A stretch of DNA of 64,000 bases from Solea solea (GCF_958295425.1 NC_081137.1:14026454-14090453); one strand, 5' to 3'. Numbered from the stretch's first letter, positions 11,101 through 23,376 are shown. Notes: generated by a model from the letters alone, not told the origin. Numbers and translations are program-made.

Positions 11101-13944
11101 GACATATAAATAAACCCTATGTTTACACAGACACCAGCTAGAGAAGTCTTTACTTGTGGATCCCTGGAACACTGTCAAAGAAGCTGACCTAAGTATTATA
11201 TATCATTACTCTAAGCCGTTTATTTGTCTAGTTGTTGTTTGTGGTGCTTTTGTGCAATATAGTGCTTGGTTTAAAGGTCTTATTATTGGAACTTTTCCAG
11301 TGGTGGTGGTGGTGGATGTGGCTGACAGATGGACGTGCAGCAGGCTCGACTTTGAGGCACTCAAGTGTTTGGCTCAGCATCCAGACATCCCAGCAGTCCT
11401 GGTCCTCAATAAGGTATTCTTTCCCTGAATAATTTACACAAAGTACACCCTCATTAACAGCCTTCACACAGACAGAAAGTCACTATTTTGATTCACCCTT
11501 AGACGTTATTTATTTAGTACCCGAGGAAGATTGTAACTGATCAAAATATTGTATTAGATCTGATGAAAGGATGAAACAATAATTTCTGCAAATATCAATA
11601 TAATAGTCCATGTCACAGTATTGTGTGGCTCCCCTATGTAGCCTAGGGTTTATGAGAAGCATAAATCAAAAAAGGACTGAGTAGGATGGAGTTTTATGGG
11701 GATGTGGGGAATTATTTAAAATTATGACTGAGGATTAAAAAAACAAATAAAAAAAATAACTAGTACTGAAAATAACTAGTACCGCGCGCGGTTCTGAACG
11801 GGTTCGAGCCGACCCACGCGGGTCGCCGTGTGCCACGGCTCCCCGCGTGCCTCGCGCTCTCACCCGTTCATTCACCGCGCGCGGTACTAGTTATTTTCAG
11901 TACTAGTTATTTTCAGTACTAGTTATTTTCAGCGGCGTCCCTGCGCATGTCGTTCCAAATTTCGAGGGGGATCGGGCAACGTATGACAAAGTTATAGGGC
12001 ACTTCCTGTTTAAAATGGCAGACTTCCTGTTCGGTCAAGTGCGTGTCCGTAAACGTGTTCAGGGAACTTCCCTTGTCTTACATATCAAGTTTTGTTCAGA
12101 TCGGACAATGTAAGACTTTACTTCCTGTTTCGGGCGTTCCACTTCCTGTAGGGAGGTGACCTTTTACGGACATGCTCAGGACAGGTCCCTTAACTCACAT
12201 ATAAGGTTTTGTGCAGATCGGACAACGTACGGCAAAGTTAGAGGGCACTTCCTGTTTAAAATGGCCGACTTCCTGTTCGGTCAACGGCGTCTCCGTAAAC
12301 ATGTTCAGGGAAGGTCCAGTAACTCACATATCTAGTTTCGTGTCAATCGGACAATGTAAGACTTTACTTCCTGTTTCGGGCGTTCCACTTCCTGTAGGGA
12401 GGTGACCTTTTACGGACATGTTGAGGAAGGGTCTGGGGTCCCACATACTAAGTTTCAAGTGGATACAACAATCCCTGTTGGAGCAGCATCAAAAACTATA
12501 AATGTAATTCTGTCTGCTGTCACCAGGGGGCGCTGTATTTGAAAATGAATATTTTCATATAGACGTGTTCAGGGCCGGACTGTCATCAATCCTTGCAAGT
12601 TTGGTTCAGATCGGACCAGGATTGGCAAAGTTGTAACAGTTTGTTTTTTTAGAATTTTCTACCACCACCAGGAGGCGCTGTTTTCAAAATGTACCGTTTC
12701 AGCAACATAGTCGTCTTCAGCAACTAACCATCATCAACTGTAGCAAGTTTGGTTGGGATCAGACCTTCCATCGCGAAGTTATAAGAGTTTCATTGTCTGT
12801 TATGAAAAATTATTATTATCTCCAATTTTGGCGCCCCCTATCTCGTACGCCATACAATATTTTAAAAAGCTTTTGATAACTTTTGATGCTCAACTCGTCC
12901 ACATTGATCTCACCAAGTTTGAAGGTGATCGCACAAAAGCTCTAGGAGGAGATAATTGAAATACAAGCTGTCATATTGTCTGCTGTCACCAGGGGGCGCT
13001 GTTTTCGAAATTGAATATTTTCATATGAACGTCTTTAGGGCCGGACTATCATCAATCCTAGCAAGTTTGGTTCAGATCGGACCAGGATTCGCGAAGTTGT
13101 AGCAGTTTGATTTTTTGTCCCAAAAATCCGACTTTGCGTCGTTGCCATGGCAACACCGTTAAACGATTTGTCGTCATATTGATCACGCATCATCTACCAT
13201 GTGTTTTGACTGCTGTTACCAATTTTGAGTGCGGTACGATTATCTGTGTAAAAGTTATTCCCGAAATCGTAAAAAAACTTTTTTTTGGTGTATTTTCTTT
13301 CACCACAAGGAGGCGCTGTTTTCAAACTTCACCGTTTTTTCATAGACGTCTTCAGCCATGGCCCATCATCAATCATAGCAAGTTTGGTTCAGATTGGACC
13401 TTCCATCGCAAAGTTATAAGAGTTTTGTTTTTCTGATGCGAAACATCAGAATCATCACGAACTTTGCCGCCCCCTATCTCGTGCGCCATGCGACATTTGA
13501 AAAAACTTTTGATACCGTGAGCTCCTCAACTGGTCCACAGGGACCTCACCAAGTTTGAAGGAGATCGCACGAAAACTCTAGGAGGAGTTAGTTCAAATAC
13601 CATTGCTGCGAATTCGCCAAAATCGCCAAAAAATCGCCAATCAACCCAAGATGGCGGATTTCCTGTTGGGTTTGGATCATGGTCATAATGTAATTTTTTC
13701 TTCATCCTGACCCACTACACATGTGTACCGAATTTCGTGCATGTGCGATATTTGTGTTGGTCATGGTGAATTTGGACAGGTGGCGCCGCGCTTATTGGCC
13801 CCTCCCACATTCAATTTTCGACGCACATTCCCCGAACCTTTTTCAGACGTAAATTTACACCAGGATTGATGCGGTCACAAAAATTGGTGAGTTTTGGGGT
13901 ATGGGAAAGGCCTCAAAAAGGCAATTCATTTGGGGGAATAATAA

Positions 13945-13975
<31 letters not shown>

Positions 13976-16900
13976 CCTTCCAGTTTCAATAGGGTTCTTG
14001 CAACCTTGTTGCTCGAACCCTAAAAAATCAGTTGATAATTTTGCAAAACAGAGCATTGTATTAACACTTTAAGAAACTGAGTGGCTTTGGCAGAGGTTTG
14101 AGCTCTCTCAGTGCTTACTCTAGTTCTATTTTTAATTGTTCTATGGCCTGTGTTAATTAAAATGTAAAAATACATATTGGAACCAGTTCATAGCTTTAAC
14201 TTCTCATCCTTGCATTAAAGTAAAGGAGTTATTATTTTGACAATAAAGTAGTGCACATGGTAATACTTGATCGCAAAACCTGTCAGAAATATTATTACTA
14301 TAACAGTTGCGTATCACAAAATCCTTCAGCCTTTCTGTGGTTCAATCAATGCCACTGAAGACATAATCTTTAAAAACAGGTTGTGCCTAAAGAAGTATAT
14401 AGATATACAGTGCTTAGCAAATGTATTAGACCACCTGTCATAAAAACAGGAAAACATAAATATTTTTAGAAATCTTTCAAAAACTTGTTTAAAAATAAAA
14501 ATATTTTTGTTATTTATCTGAATTCATATTTTTATAACAAAATTTGAGCTGGCTTAAATTTTTCTGTTCTTTCAAATGTTTCTGTTCAGCAATGCAAATA
14601 CTATAACTATAATTTGAAGTGTTATTCAAGAAATAATTGTGCTTTACTATTTTATTCATTTTTTTTGTGAAACAATACATTTTAAAATTCATGGATAACA
14701 ATAATAATAATATTTGTGCATTCAAATATCTACATACTGGTATATTAACCATTACAGAAACAAACAAAACACTTGATAATTATGAATGCTGTTAATTTAG
14801 GGCAGCTGTGGCTTTGGGTGGTGGTCTAATAAATGTGTTAAGCATGCGTTACGCTGGTCATGATAATGGATAAAGGATGGATGTGTAACATTTGTTTTTA
14901 ATGGGAATTTATCAGCGTCACAGAAGTAAAAGATGTACAGTGTGAGGCATTGATCACATACTTAGTTTGTGTCTGTCTTCTTTGATGGCGATTTAACAAC
15001 ACTACACTGAGGTGCATCATAGATGTCTTTGCTAATGCTGCTGTGTCTCTTCAGGTGGACCTGGTGAAGGATAAGAACAAGCTGCTGGATGTCACAGCAC
15101 AGTTGACATGTGGTGTGGTGAATGGACGCAGAATCCGGGTCAGGCCAGTAATCAAACCCCCGTGGGCTGAACAGAGGCCAGTGAGGGACTCGCTTGATGA
15201 GGACAATGCTGGTCCGGAGGGAAGCACTGATCCAAACTCGAAGCTGAACAAAGAGCAGCTGAAGGTGCTCAGGGACCAGCAGGGCTGGGCTCACTTCAAA
15301 GATGTCTTCATGCTCTCCTCTGTGGACAGTGAGGATGTGGAGCCGCTGAAGGTACATTTTAGATTCGTCTAATTCAATCCTGTTTCATATTTTGTAACAT
15401 CTTTCATGGTGACTGGCTGGGGCTGGGAGGTTACGGAGTTTTTAAATTATACTGCTCTATTTTCAAATGCAGTGTTAACTTTTACAATAACATTTATACT
15501 GTTGCTGTAAAGTAAAGTTTGTGGTCTTTTCAGCTAAAATATACTGGAATATGATTTTTTTTTTTTGTTCATTCTCACCCAGCCCTATGACCGGCACTGC
15601 TTCTCTTAGGCTATGCGTCTGATGTCAGATGATAGTTACGATGCTAGTGATGCTACTTGCGGTTGGTTTTCCCAGTTTGGGTCCGTCAGCCTGAAGCATA
15701 ACCGAGTTTTAGTAAAAATTTTTAGGAACATTTGCGAGATCAGAGTGAGAAAAGTTACCTTTGTATTCATTATTCTGAGCTAATACGATGTCACTTTACA
15801 TATCTGTTTGATACAAGTCAAAATCACTGGACTTGATAGAGAAAAACACAAACTGATGCCAGACGAAAACCATAAACATCACACAAATCTGTCAATAAGC
15901 ACAGACTGTAAAGGGAGATGTGTGCCATTAACACAATGTGACTATTCAGTAAAAAGATTATTGGACTAATATCAGATTATGTCCATAGCAAGACAAACTA
16001 GCAAACATGCAAAGTAAATGTTTAAAAGTGTCATTGTAACTTTCAAAACATTGCACAATCTACTTAAAACTGTTGCCAGTAGAACAGATACTGAACACCC
16101 AGAATTAATGCTTTCTAATTTTGCTGTAAGATGCATCAACATTTGCACACGTTGGCTGTATACATTTCTTTTTAAATGAGTTGCTTGTAGTTTAATCTAT
16201 ATGATGCTTTTTATGTCATTCCTGTAGGGTTACTTTATGGTTGCTGCAAAGCCGGGACCATGGCAGTACCACAGTGAAGTCCTGACTGATCAGAGTCCAG
16301 AGGCAGTCTGCACTAACCTCATCAGAGAGAAGCTTCTGGAGAATCTGCCGGAGGAAGTGCCTTACTCAATGACACAGGTGACTAGTGACACAAACCAGCG
16401 GGGAAACATATCAGCTGCATAAGATGACAGCTACCTCATGACATCACAGTGCACTGACACTGAGGCCTGTTTAAAGCTCTTCATACTTAAATAAGCCCTG
16501 TTTCCACCAAGTGCAGGATGAAAAGGTACACTGTTGCCTGACTTACGTTTCCATAGCAACCAACAAGCCAACAAGGAACCAACAAGCAATGGATTTTGTG
16601 GTTAACACTTCAATAATGGACTCAGTCTAACTGCAATTATTTACATTACGCTGCCCGTTCCCAATGCATAACTTATGCTAAAGCCACACTTAACCCTTCC
16701 AGTGACAACAACGCTATTTTTAGCCCGTAGACTCTAGAGTTGAATGTTAGTCACAAAGCCACATTCTGTCCATTAGTTTCCCTCCAGGCTCTTGAAAACT
16801 TTCAGTGACTCTCTGGAGTAAAGAAGTTAATCAGGAAGTTGAAGGTGTCGGGATACTGCCGGTCTGAAATAATGACCTCTCTGGCTGTTTCAAAACTCCT

Positions 16901-18791
16901 GAAAAGCACACAGGGGCATTATATGGATCGGATATATTCAGTCGGTCAAGTTTTGCGACGTATCTGCTGTTCTCTGTAAATTTAAGGTGACTATAGTGCA
17001 CTCACAGGTTAAATGTAATTGGTATCTATTAATGCAGCTGCATCACCTGCGTAAATAGCGTGATGTCATACCAGCGCAACACAATGTAGCTCACCAATAA
17101 ATTCCAACAAAAGAGGAAGAAGGCAACACGGTAAACAAAGAGCAGCAATGGAGGACATCCAGCATTCTGTGTTCTTTCTTCTTAGCATGTGGCTGTTGAT
17201 CTTAAGAAGAAGACAAGCTTTGTTTGAGAGAAGGCTGCCAGAAAAAACAACAACATTTATCCCTACTGTCTCACATAAGTGACGATTCTCTGTCGGCAAA
17301 TGGACGAACTGCCGTGTGTTTAGCTCCACCATTTAGAAGCCAGACAAAAACTGGGATGGCACAGATGGTATTGAGTTTGGTATCCTTCTTAAACACACAT
17401 GTAATAACCTGTACTGCTCGGTGGAAACGGGGCTTTTAATTCTACATTCTGTTGGACCCCAAACTCCTCCTGCTTCACTTCAACTTGTCATATGTTCTTC
17501 CAGAATTATTTTCACTGTTGTGGTTTCTTATCATGTCGCTTGTTGCCGGACTGAAGTGTAGTTTCTATAGGCCGCAGCAAACGTGTGACACAGGTGTTAC
17601 TAATCACATTAACGAGGGCTCTGTTCAGTTCATTTAGGTCAGACGAAGCTGTTCGTTAATTTAATTATTTACACCTGTGCTTTCCCTACTACGATCTCTC
17701 AAAATGTCCGCCATGCAAAAAAGGTTATCAGGCCTAGTTTAGACTGCAGCCCAAATTGGGTTTGTCAGCGTATTCGTGTGTTTGTTCATATTGACGAATT
17801 CTTCAGAATATCATTCGATAAAACTAGATACAATCTGGATATGCTTAAAAATCCAATAAGTTAGCCTATCTGGAATATAGGAATATTTTCTGTCAAAAAC
17901 TAGTTTCAGATGGAAATATTTAAAGCTTGAATCTACAATTTCATCTCTGAAACACCATATCATAGTGACTTTGCTGAAATCCTTCTTCTGAAATCTGCTA
18001 GCATACTTGATGTGTACTTGTGTTACTTCACTGTCTTTATTTTCAGGCTGTTGATTTCTGGCACGAGGGAGAAAACGATGAGCTCGCCATTTCCGTGAAA
18101 CTGTACGCCAAAAAAGAAGCTCACATGGTGAGTGCTCTCTGCACACTTAACCCTTCTGCCACCCTGCACTATGACTCGAAATAGTTTGTGTGTTCACCGG
18201 TATGTTGGAGAAGAAAAAAAGTCAACTCCAACTTTTTAACAAATGAAATAAAAGCAGCATAAACAATCATCATTGTGAGAAACATCAGGGATAAACTATT
18301 CTAAGTCTGAGTGGTAGAAGTGACACATGAGGCTTCCATTATAGCTCTTGGTATTAATCTGCTGTTCTCTCTGCACCTTGAGGCTCCTCATTCTTTGGGT
18401 TTTTCCCATGTAAATATTTGAGCAGCTTTTCTAAACCATACATATTTGATGACAAAGAGTATTTGAAGCTACATCTATTCTGCGCCACTAAAATGTTTCA
18501 AGTTGTTCTTTAGCTTGCCCGTTTCAACACGGGGACAAACGGAAGTATAGACAACTACAGAAAGCGCTGAGCACAGACATCAAATTTCATCAACTTTATG
18601 TTTTCCCACACAGGGACCTTTTTAAAATGCACATTTATGTCCCTGATTTATTGTCTTTATCCTTGTAGCGGATGGTGATCGGCAAAGCCGGACAGTTAAT
18701 AGCACAGATCGCTCGAGAGGCCAGCGAGGACCTGAGCCGCGTCTATCTGAGGGACGTGAAGCTGAAGCTCGTGGTCAAGCTGAGGAAGTGA
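8178..18791 (+). CDS. eral1: ERAL1: mitochondrial Era-like GTPase (complete, 11 coding exons)
   Basis: Exons: 8178-8265, 10202-10363, 10582-10709, 10805-10882, 10980-11026, 11131-11192, 11301-11413, 15055-15351, 16228-16377, 18047-18127, 18669-18791. All introns are GT-AG, phases match, and the sum is 442 codons plus TGA (human ERAL1 is about 437). The start lies in a good context (GCGCCATGG). The first ~30 residues are basic and Ser/Ala-rich, fitting a mitochondrial presequence. GTPase motifs: G1 GAPNAGKST (109-117), KVHTTR in the G2 loop (133-138), G3 DTPG (156-159), and G4 NKVD (225-228), split by intron 7. The C-terminal KH domain has the GxxG loop as IGKAG (406-410). ERAL1 binds 12S rRNA and chaperones assembly of the small mitochondrial ribosomal subunit. 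Intron 3 has the unusual donor GTGTTT. Intron 7 (3.6 kb) is filled with repeats. The gene is convergent with flot2. Identity is secure; exon edges are hand-derived. Confidence 0.96.
8278..8305. repeat. (GT)n microsatellite in eral1 intron 1
   Basis: About 13 GT units starting 12 bases after the exon 1 donor. Confidence 0.95.
8888..9000 (+). repeat. tRNA-derived SINE fragment
   Basis: 'GTGGCTTAGTGGTTAGG' is a pol III A-box-like segment, and 'GGATTCAAATCCTGG' about 40 bases later is a B-box-like segment. They are followed by a CTGTGGAATTTGTATATTCTCCCCGT tract typical of fish tRNA-derived SINEs. It lies in eral1 intron 1. It is diverged and cannot fold as a proper tRNA gene. Confidence 0.65.
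9411..9663. repeat. Short fold-back DNA element, GGGCTGCAAC family, copy 2
   Basis: Starts with TTAGGGCTCAAATTAATCATC and ends CGATTATGAAAATAATCATTAG. It shares the inner blocks (TTTGAGTG, CTTCTTAGATTGGAATATTT, GGACCAAACAAGTACTCGATT) with the copies at 19.0 and 56.4 kb. In eral1 intron 1. Confidence 0.75.
11758..11908. repeat. GC-rich hairpin with perfect 34-bp arms
   Basis: Bases 11758-11791 are the exact reverse complement of 11875-11908 (34 of 34). They enclose an 83-base loop that is extremely GC- and CpG-rich in an otherwise AT-rich intron. The arms contain two ACTAGT-bearing units, a TGAAAATA spacer and CCGCGCGCGG. The motif TACTAGTTATTTTCAG is repeated three times on the right side. 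In eral1 intron 7, directly next to the composite repeat that follows. Confidence 0.9.
11909..14015. repeat. Composite interspersed repeat with internally repeated modules
   Basis: About 2.1 kb made of reiterated modules. 'CTTCCTGTTTAAAATGGC.GACTTCCTGTTCGGTCAA' occurs near 12000 and 12250. 'TTACTTCCTGTTTCGGGCG' occurs near 12117 and 12363. A longer unit with CACCAGGGGGCGCTG, TTTTCATATPuPuACGT and 'CAAGTTTGGTTCAGATCGGACCAGGATT' occurs at about 12.52-12.64 and 12.98-13.10 kb, with diverged copies beyond. The right end is an (AAT)n run (13938-13974) followed by 'CAATAGGGTTCTTGCAACC...GCTCGAACCC', a familiar end of a fish non-autonomous element. No transposase is seen; the frame at 12211-12405 is repeat-derived. 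Confidence 0.75.
14407..14844. repeat. Tc1/mariner-like non-autonomous element
   Basis: Ends are inverted: 'TGCTTAGCAAATGTATTAGACCACC' on the left against 'GGTGGTCTAATAAATGTGTTAAGCA' on the right (about 22 of 25 positions pair). The interior is about 390 bp, very AT-rich and without coding sequence. The 'ttagaccacc' ends resemble fish Tc1-like short elements, though the class is tentative. In eral1 intron 7. Confidence 0.7.
16493..17435. repeat. 943-bp element with inverted ends in eral1 intron 9
   Basis: The left end AAGCCCTGTTTCCACCAAG pairs with the right end CTCGGTGGAAACGGGGCTT (17 of 19). The termini resemble the 'GTTTCCACCGAG' family common in fish genomes. The interior encodes nothing recognisable; open frames at 17066-17439 are not credible genes. 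Confidence 0.7.
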
Positions 18792-19041
18792 AGAGGGTTG
18801 CAGAGGACTTTAATGGTTCAACACCCAAGAGACAGAGACTTAAAGGAAGGAAGAGTTCCAATCATCAGTCTGAGATGGAGTTATGAGGTGGCATCACCTA
18901 TATACTGTATCTCCACAGTCCCAGGGCTCTCACTGAGCTTGTACGTCTATTTATTTACCTGCTTAAAGAATTGTATGTAAACATGAGGCTGACGTAACAT
19001 CAGTAGAAATGTGTAGTGTATATATTTATATATATATGTAT

Positions 19042-19334
19042 AGGGCTGCAACAATTATTGGATTAATCAAGTATTTGAGTGTTTTTTCAATAAATAAAAC
19101 AAATGTCCTGATTCTTCAGCTTCTTAAATGTGAATATTTCTTGTTTCTTTGCTCCATATAACAGTAGAATCATTCAAACTAATTATTCTTGATTAGTGGA
19201 CAAAACAAGACATTTGAGAACGTCGTCATTTCCAGGTTTCTGACATTTTACGGACCAAACAAGAACTCCTGTTAATCCAGAAAATAATCCACAGATTCAT
19301 CGATTATGAAGGAAATTGTCCTTAGCAACCCTAG
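19042..19334. repeat. Short fold-back DNA element, GGGCTGCAAC family, copy 3
   Basis: Begins AGGGCTGCAACAATTATTGG and ends CCTTAGCAACCCTAG. The inner blocks CAGCTTCTTAAATGTGAATATTTC and TTTACGGACCAAACAAGAACTC match other copies. It sits between the eral1 stop codon and the likely polyadenylation signal, so it may be part of the 3' UTR. Confidence 0.8.
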
Positions 19335-19481
19335 ATGGAGTAGAAGATGGTGGAACTTTAAAATTGTCCTAACCGGCGACATTGTGGTGTCATTGTCAGG
19401 CCTTTAACTCAATCCTTGTTTGTTAAAATATAATGCATCTCCATCAGTGAAATGGAGAAAACGTGTATTAAAAGCAGCTTA

Positions 19482-19487
19482 AATAAA
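19482..19487 (+). terminator. eral1: Candidate eral1 polyadenylation signal
   Basis: AATAAA about 690 bases after the eral1 stop codon, outside any recognised repeat. An earlier AATAAATAAA near 19088 lies inside the inserted fold-back element and could also be used. The choice is not decidable from sequence alone. Confidence 0.4.
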
Positions 19488-19499
19488 CCAGCAAAACAA

Positions 19500-20812
19500 G
19501 ATGTGATGGATCAGAGATATTTATTCAGCACTGATATTTTAGGTAACAAACCCAACACACTGACGGACTCATCAAATGGATGTTTTGACACACGTTTGAC
19601 TGTATGTGTGTGTGGCTGAGCATATTTGGCGAGGTATGAAAAGGCTGCTGGTTTATCTTTGGCTCTCACAGCTTCTTTTTTTTTTTGCTTTGCGGGCACA
19701 TACACGTGCAAACACGGGCTGCAGATAAAGTGAAGTGAGACCTGCACAGTTCATGTTCACTCACAAGTCCCTGATGTATCATCCGCCTGTGTTCCCTGCA
19801 CTCCCACATCACTTTAGCCTTCTCTGCTGCCTTTGAAGTGTGGCCATCCATCCCCCTGACTATCACTTTGTGTTGCACTGCTTCTTTCCTTTTCCTTTTC
19901 CTCTCCCCAGCCTCTGACATTTTTTTGGGGTGGTTGGGGGGGGGTTGTCTTTTATGAAGCCCAGCTCTGCCCCTGAGGGCTGAATTGTGTCCCTAATGGA
20001 AGGCAAAATGGAGCACTAACCTGATGGTAAAATGGGTCAGATAATGGTGATTAGATTCATTCCTGGTGCCTGTGAGTTAACTCGACAGTTACTCTATCCG
20101 GAGCATCTTGATGAATAACTAGCCAGTGGCCTAAAGCAAGGGCAATGGGAGGGAGGGAGGGGATGAGAGAAAGGGGGAGGGAAGGCCTTGAATGTCTCAC
20201 TGGAGCTGTGTCAACCCCCTCTAGCTCTTTCTGCAATGGCTGCTTGTCAGTGATTAGACAAGCTGCGTGCACAGCAAGAGATCAGCACTTAGACAACGCA
20301 ACTGCTGCTTGAAAATTACTATAACTGATGTGCGCCGGGCGGCGCATTTTAAATCAACGCTTTAAACATGCGTGCGATGATTAGAATGCCGATAACCCGG
20401 CTTCACATAATAGTTACACTTGAGTTAATTACAGCACAGTGGCAACATGGCCATCATTTTTGTAACAGGCAAGATTTCTGTGCCATGCTATTTCAGTGAT
20501 ATATTATTTTCAATAGTGTCCATGTTTTAGCTTCGTAATGAGAGTTACTGTTGGTTATCGTTGGTGTAGTGCATGTTTGGGAATCAGAATTTGTAATTAC
20601 ACTATAATGAAATTTAAATGCGTTCCTCCTTATGTCCCACACATATAAGGAGAGGTGGACCTGCCTTGATAACCTCCCAGCCGTGGGAGAACATCACAGG
20701 TGCAACCAATAGTCTCTGATTAGCTCCCCAAGAGACAGCAACTCTAACAGGTTTGGTGGCAAATTAATCAACAAATGTCTACTTCAATACAAACATAAGT
20801 GAATGGCAGAGG
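19500..20812. other. Intergenic spacer, no gene seen
   Basis: Non-coding between convergent eral1 and flot2. It contains a G-rich run (19927-19945) and purine-rich patches near 20145-20185. The open frames at 19511-19920 and 20057-20272 (minus) show no family resemblance or splice logic. Confidence 0.5.
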
Positions 20813-20814
20813 TG

Positions 20815-21245
20815 GAAAGAGTACTGAAATATTCCACTCAAGTAAAAGTACCACTATTTTGATAAAACTTTGCTTAAGCACAAATAAGAGTACCGGTTTA
20901 AAAATGTACTTAAGTTAAAGTTAAAAAAAAGTAGCTTGTTTAAAATGTACTCAGAGTAAAAGATACTTTTTTTAAAAAAGGTTGGGGTTCTTATGTCGTG
21001 CAAAATTTTTTTTAATTAAAGGCAAACCTTTACAAAGTAAAGTGCTGACAAAATAAAATATGTAAACACATAATGTATCAGTCAAAATGGGTCAAAGGTT
21101 AATTAACGCCAAAGTTTCCAGTTTAAAAAGGTAGTAAAAGTACAGTACTTCCAAAAAAACATACTTAAGTAAAAGTAAAATTACAAATTTGAAAAATTAC
21201 TTTAAAAAGTACTTTATTTTTACTTTATAATTACTTTCCAATTAC
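20815..21245. repeat. Fish interspersed repeat ('AGTACTGAAATATTC.ACTCAAGTAAAAGTACC' type)
   Basis: Starts GGTGGAAAGAGTACTGAAATATTCCACTCAAGTAAAAG and continues with repeated AAGTAAAAGTA and TACTTAAGT modules to about 21240. This wording is abundant in teleost genomes. Non-coding. Confidence 0.7.
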
Positions 21246-22069
21246 CATCATATTACTTCCTTATTTACTATAGATCACCAAAAACAATAAACCATGCTGT
21301 TTATTTTCATGCATTGCTAAAATCATAAATGTCAGGCTTCTCTTCATCGTCCTGCTCCAGATGACATTGAGAAAGGGCCATATAACCCTTACCATTACTA
21401 AAACTCAGTAATGGTAACGGTTTGACGGCCCTCCTCCACAGTGACGGGACTGCAGCCCCGCCGTCGGTTGGTCCTGAGCGTGTCCTGATAGCGTCTGCGC
21501 GGGAATGAGACCCTGGATAGTACATCATCTATACTGTAGTGTCTCAATGATGAACTTACAGTATAAGATGATATCCTGTCCAGGGCACAATACATGAACA
21601 TTTAAGCAGCAGCATGTTGTTGTTGTTGTTGTAAACCTGCAGGAGAGAAATGGACTCATGACGACAATTACTACTAGACTATAATTGTGTCAACGTTTTC
21701 TGTTAAAAGTCTCTCACCTAATTTTCATGCGTCTGTCGTTGCAGCGTCCGCGTCCACGTCAGGTTCACAGTCTCCCAACGACCGTGCCAGGCGCCGGCAC
21801 TTAAAGGGCCTTCTGGCTCATTAGCATATTGTGATGACATCTGGGCTGGACCAGACACCAACAACTTTTTTTTCCCTTATCTGGTGCTGACCTGCCTGAC
21901 CGTCAATGTTGGTCCACACCCTTACTATACCCAACTAGACTGCACATGTCCCACACCAATCCCATTTTCTACATTTCACTGCTGTCCAAAATTTGAGTCA
22001 ACGGGGTAAAAAGCAAAAAACCTGTCAATGAATTAGTACCTTTTATAATAGTTTTTTGTATCAAATTTA

Positions 22070-22190
22070 CGGCTGCAGTCGATGATTAAATGAATCGTCA
22101 ACCATTTTGAGTAATTGATGAGTGTTTTTTCCAATGTTTAAAACAAGCTTTCTGGTTTTTCAGCTTCTTAAATGTGAATACTTACTTACA
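22070..22190. repeat. Short fold-back DNA element, GGGCTGCAAC family, copy 4 (5' part only)
   Basis: CGGCTGCAGTCGATGATTAAATGAATCGTCAACCATTTTGAG, then TTTCTGGTTTTTCAGCTTCTTAAATGTGAATA, matching the left half of the family. The right half is missing. Confidence 0.65.
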
Positions 22191-23020
22191 TGACCTCTGT
22201 GCTCTCCCTTTACAAAGATCTGAGCTTTTATATCACAGTAAATCAAATAATCTCCATCTCTTAGTGTCTTTGTAATTTTATATCCTCTCAGATTGATGCA
22301 TTCATGCACTGGAATTTAATACTGTGATATGTCAGTTGATGACATGTTACCTGACCGATTAAATTATGGTGTTTTTTTTTTTTTTTTCAGTTTCAAGGAT
22401 ATGCAGAGGTGAGATTTTCTTACATACACTGCATATTGAATCGTGCTTCGTCTTTGTTAGAGCAGCTTACCCCGCTGTAGATTGCCCTTTAATCTTGTAC
22501 AGTTTCCTTCATACGAGACAGTTTCTGAAGATATAATTCGTATTTCTGAGGAAATAATCATTTGCTCTTAAGAAATTCAGGATTCAATGAATTTAAACCT
22601 GCATACTCCTTTATTAGTCCACTGTGTCACTTTTAGGAGGGTTTATTGGCAGTAATTGCATTTACTACACATAGCTTTTTGTTTGTTTAAGTGCATAATC
22701 ACTTAAAAAAGTATTTTCTTGTTTTTTTATAGCATTAGAAATCAGGCTTTTATATGAACTACAGGCAAGAGCCTTGCTTTGTAGGCCACCATCTTTCTAC
22801 CACAGCCTGAATGTGTGTTTCATGTCAAACGAAGAAGGACATCATTGTTTTTATATATAAAACATATATATTACAGTTGTGTTGTCTCATTATAATTTAA
22901 ATAAAGACAGAAATAAAGGTAAATAAAATAAAAAAGTGAAGTAGATTAGAATAAAACTGTATACAAGAATATAAACTAGAAGTGTAAAGCAAATTATCCA
23001 GAATGCACAGACTTGAACCA

Positions 23021-23376
23021 TGGTTCTCAAACTGTGGTACGTGTACCATCAGTGGTACGTGAGCTTCCTCTGTGTTTACCAGGGTTTGAGATCGGAGTGT
23101 GTAGCAAATTAAACAAAAATAATAATACATTAAATAATAATAATTAGAGTCACCTTATCTCTCACTCCATCTTAATCTAATTTCACTATACCAGTGTGTG
23201 AAGTATATGTGAGGAAGATGAGGGTGATGAAAGAGCAAATTATCTTATTGGGAATAAATCTGCCTCGGTCGGTAGCTGGCTTTGCTCGACCTATTTACAC
23301 CACTGTGTTTTAACATTGGCGATAATGATGTTAATATTTTCTCAGGTGATACTTGGTATAAAAAGTTTGAGAACCA
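23021..23376. repeat. hAT-like short element with TGGTTCTCAAAC ends
   Basis: The left terminus TGGTTCTCAAACTGTGGTAC pairs with the right terminus AAAAAGTTTGAGAACCA over the outer 12 bases. The next part (GTGTACCATCAGTGGTACG) is itself a small palindrome. Such termini are typical of hAT-derived elements in vertebrates. No transposase is present. Confidence 0.65.

Noticed and set aside
14962..15357. 131-residue minus-strand open frame
   Set aside because: It is the antisense shadow of eral1 exon 8.
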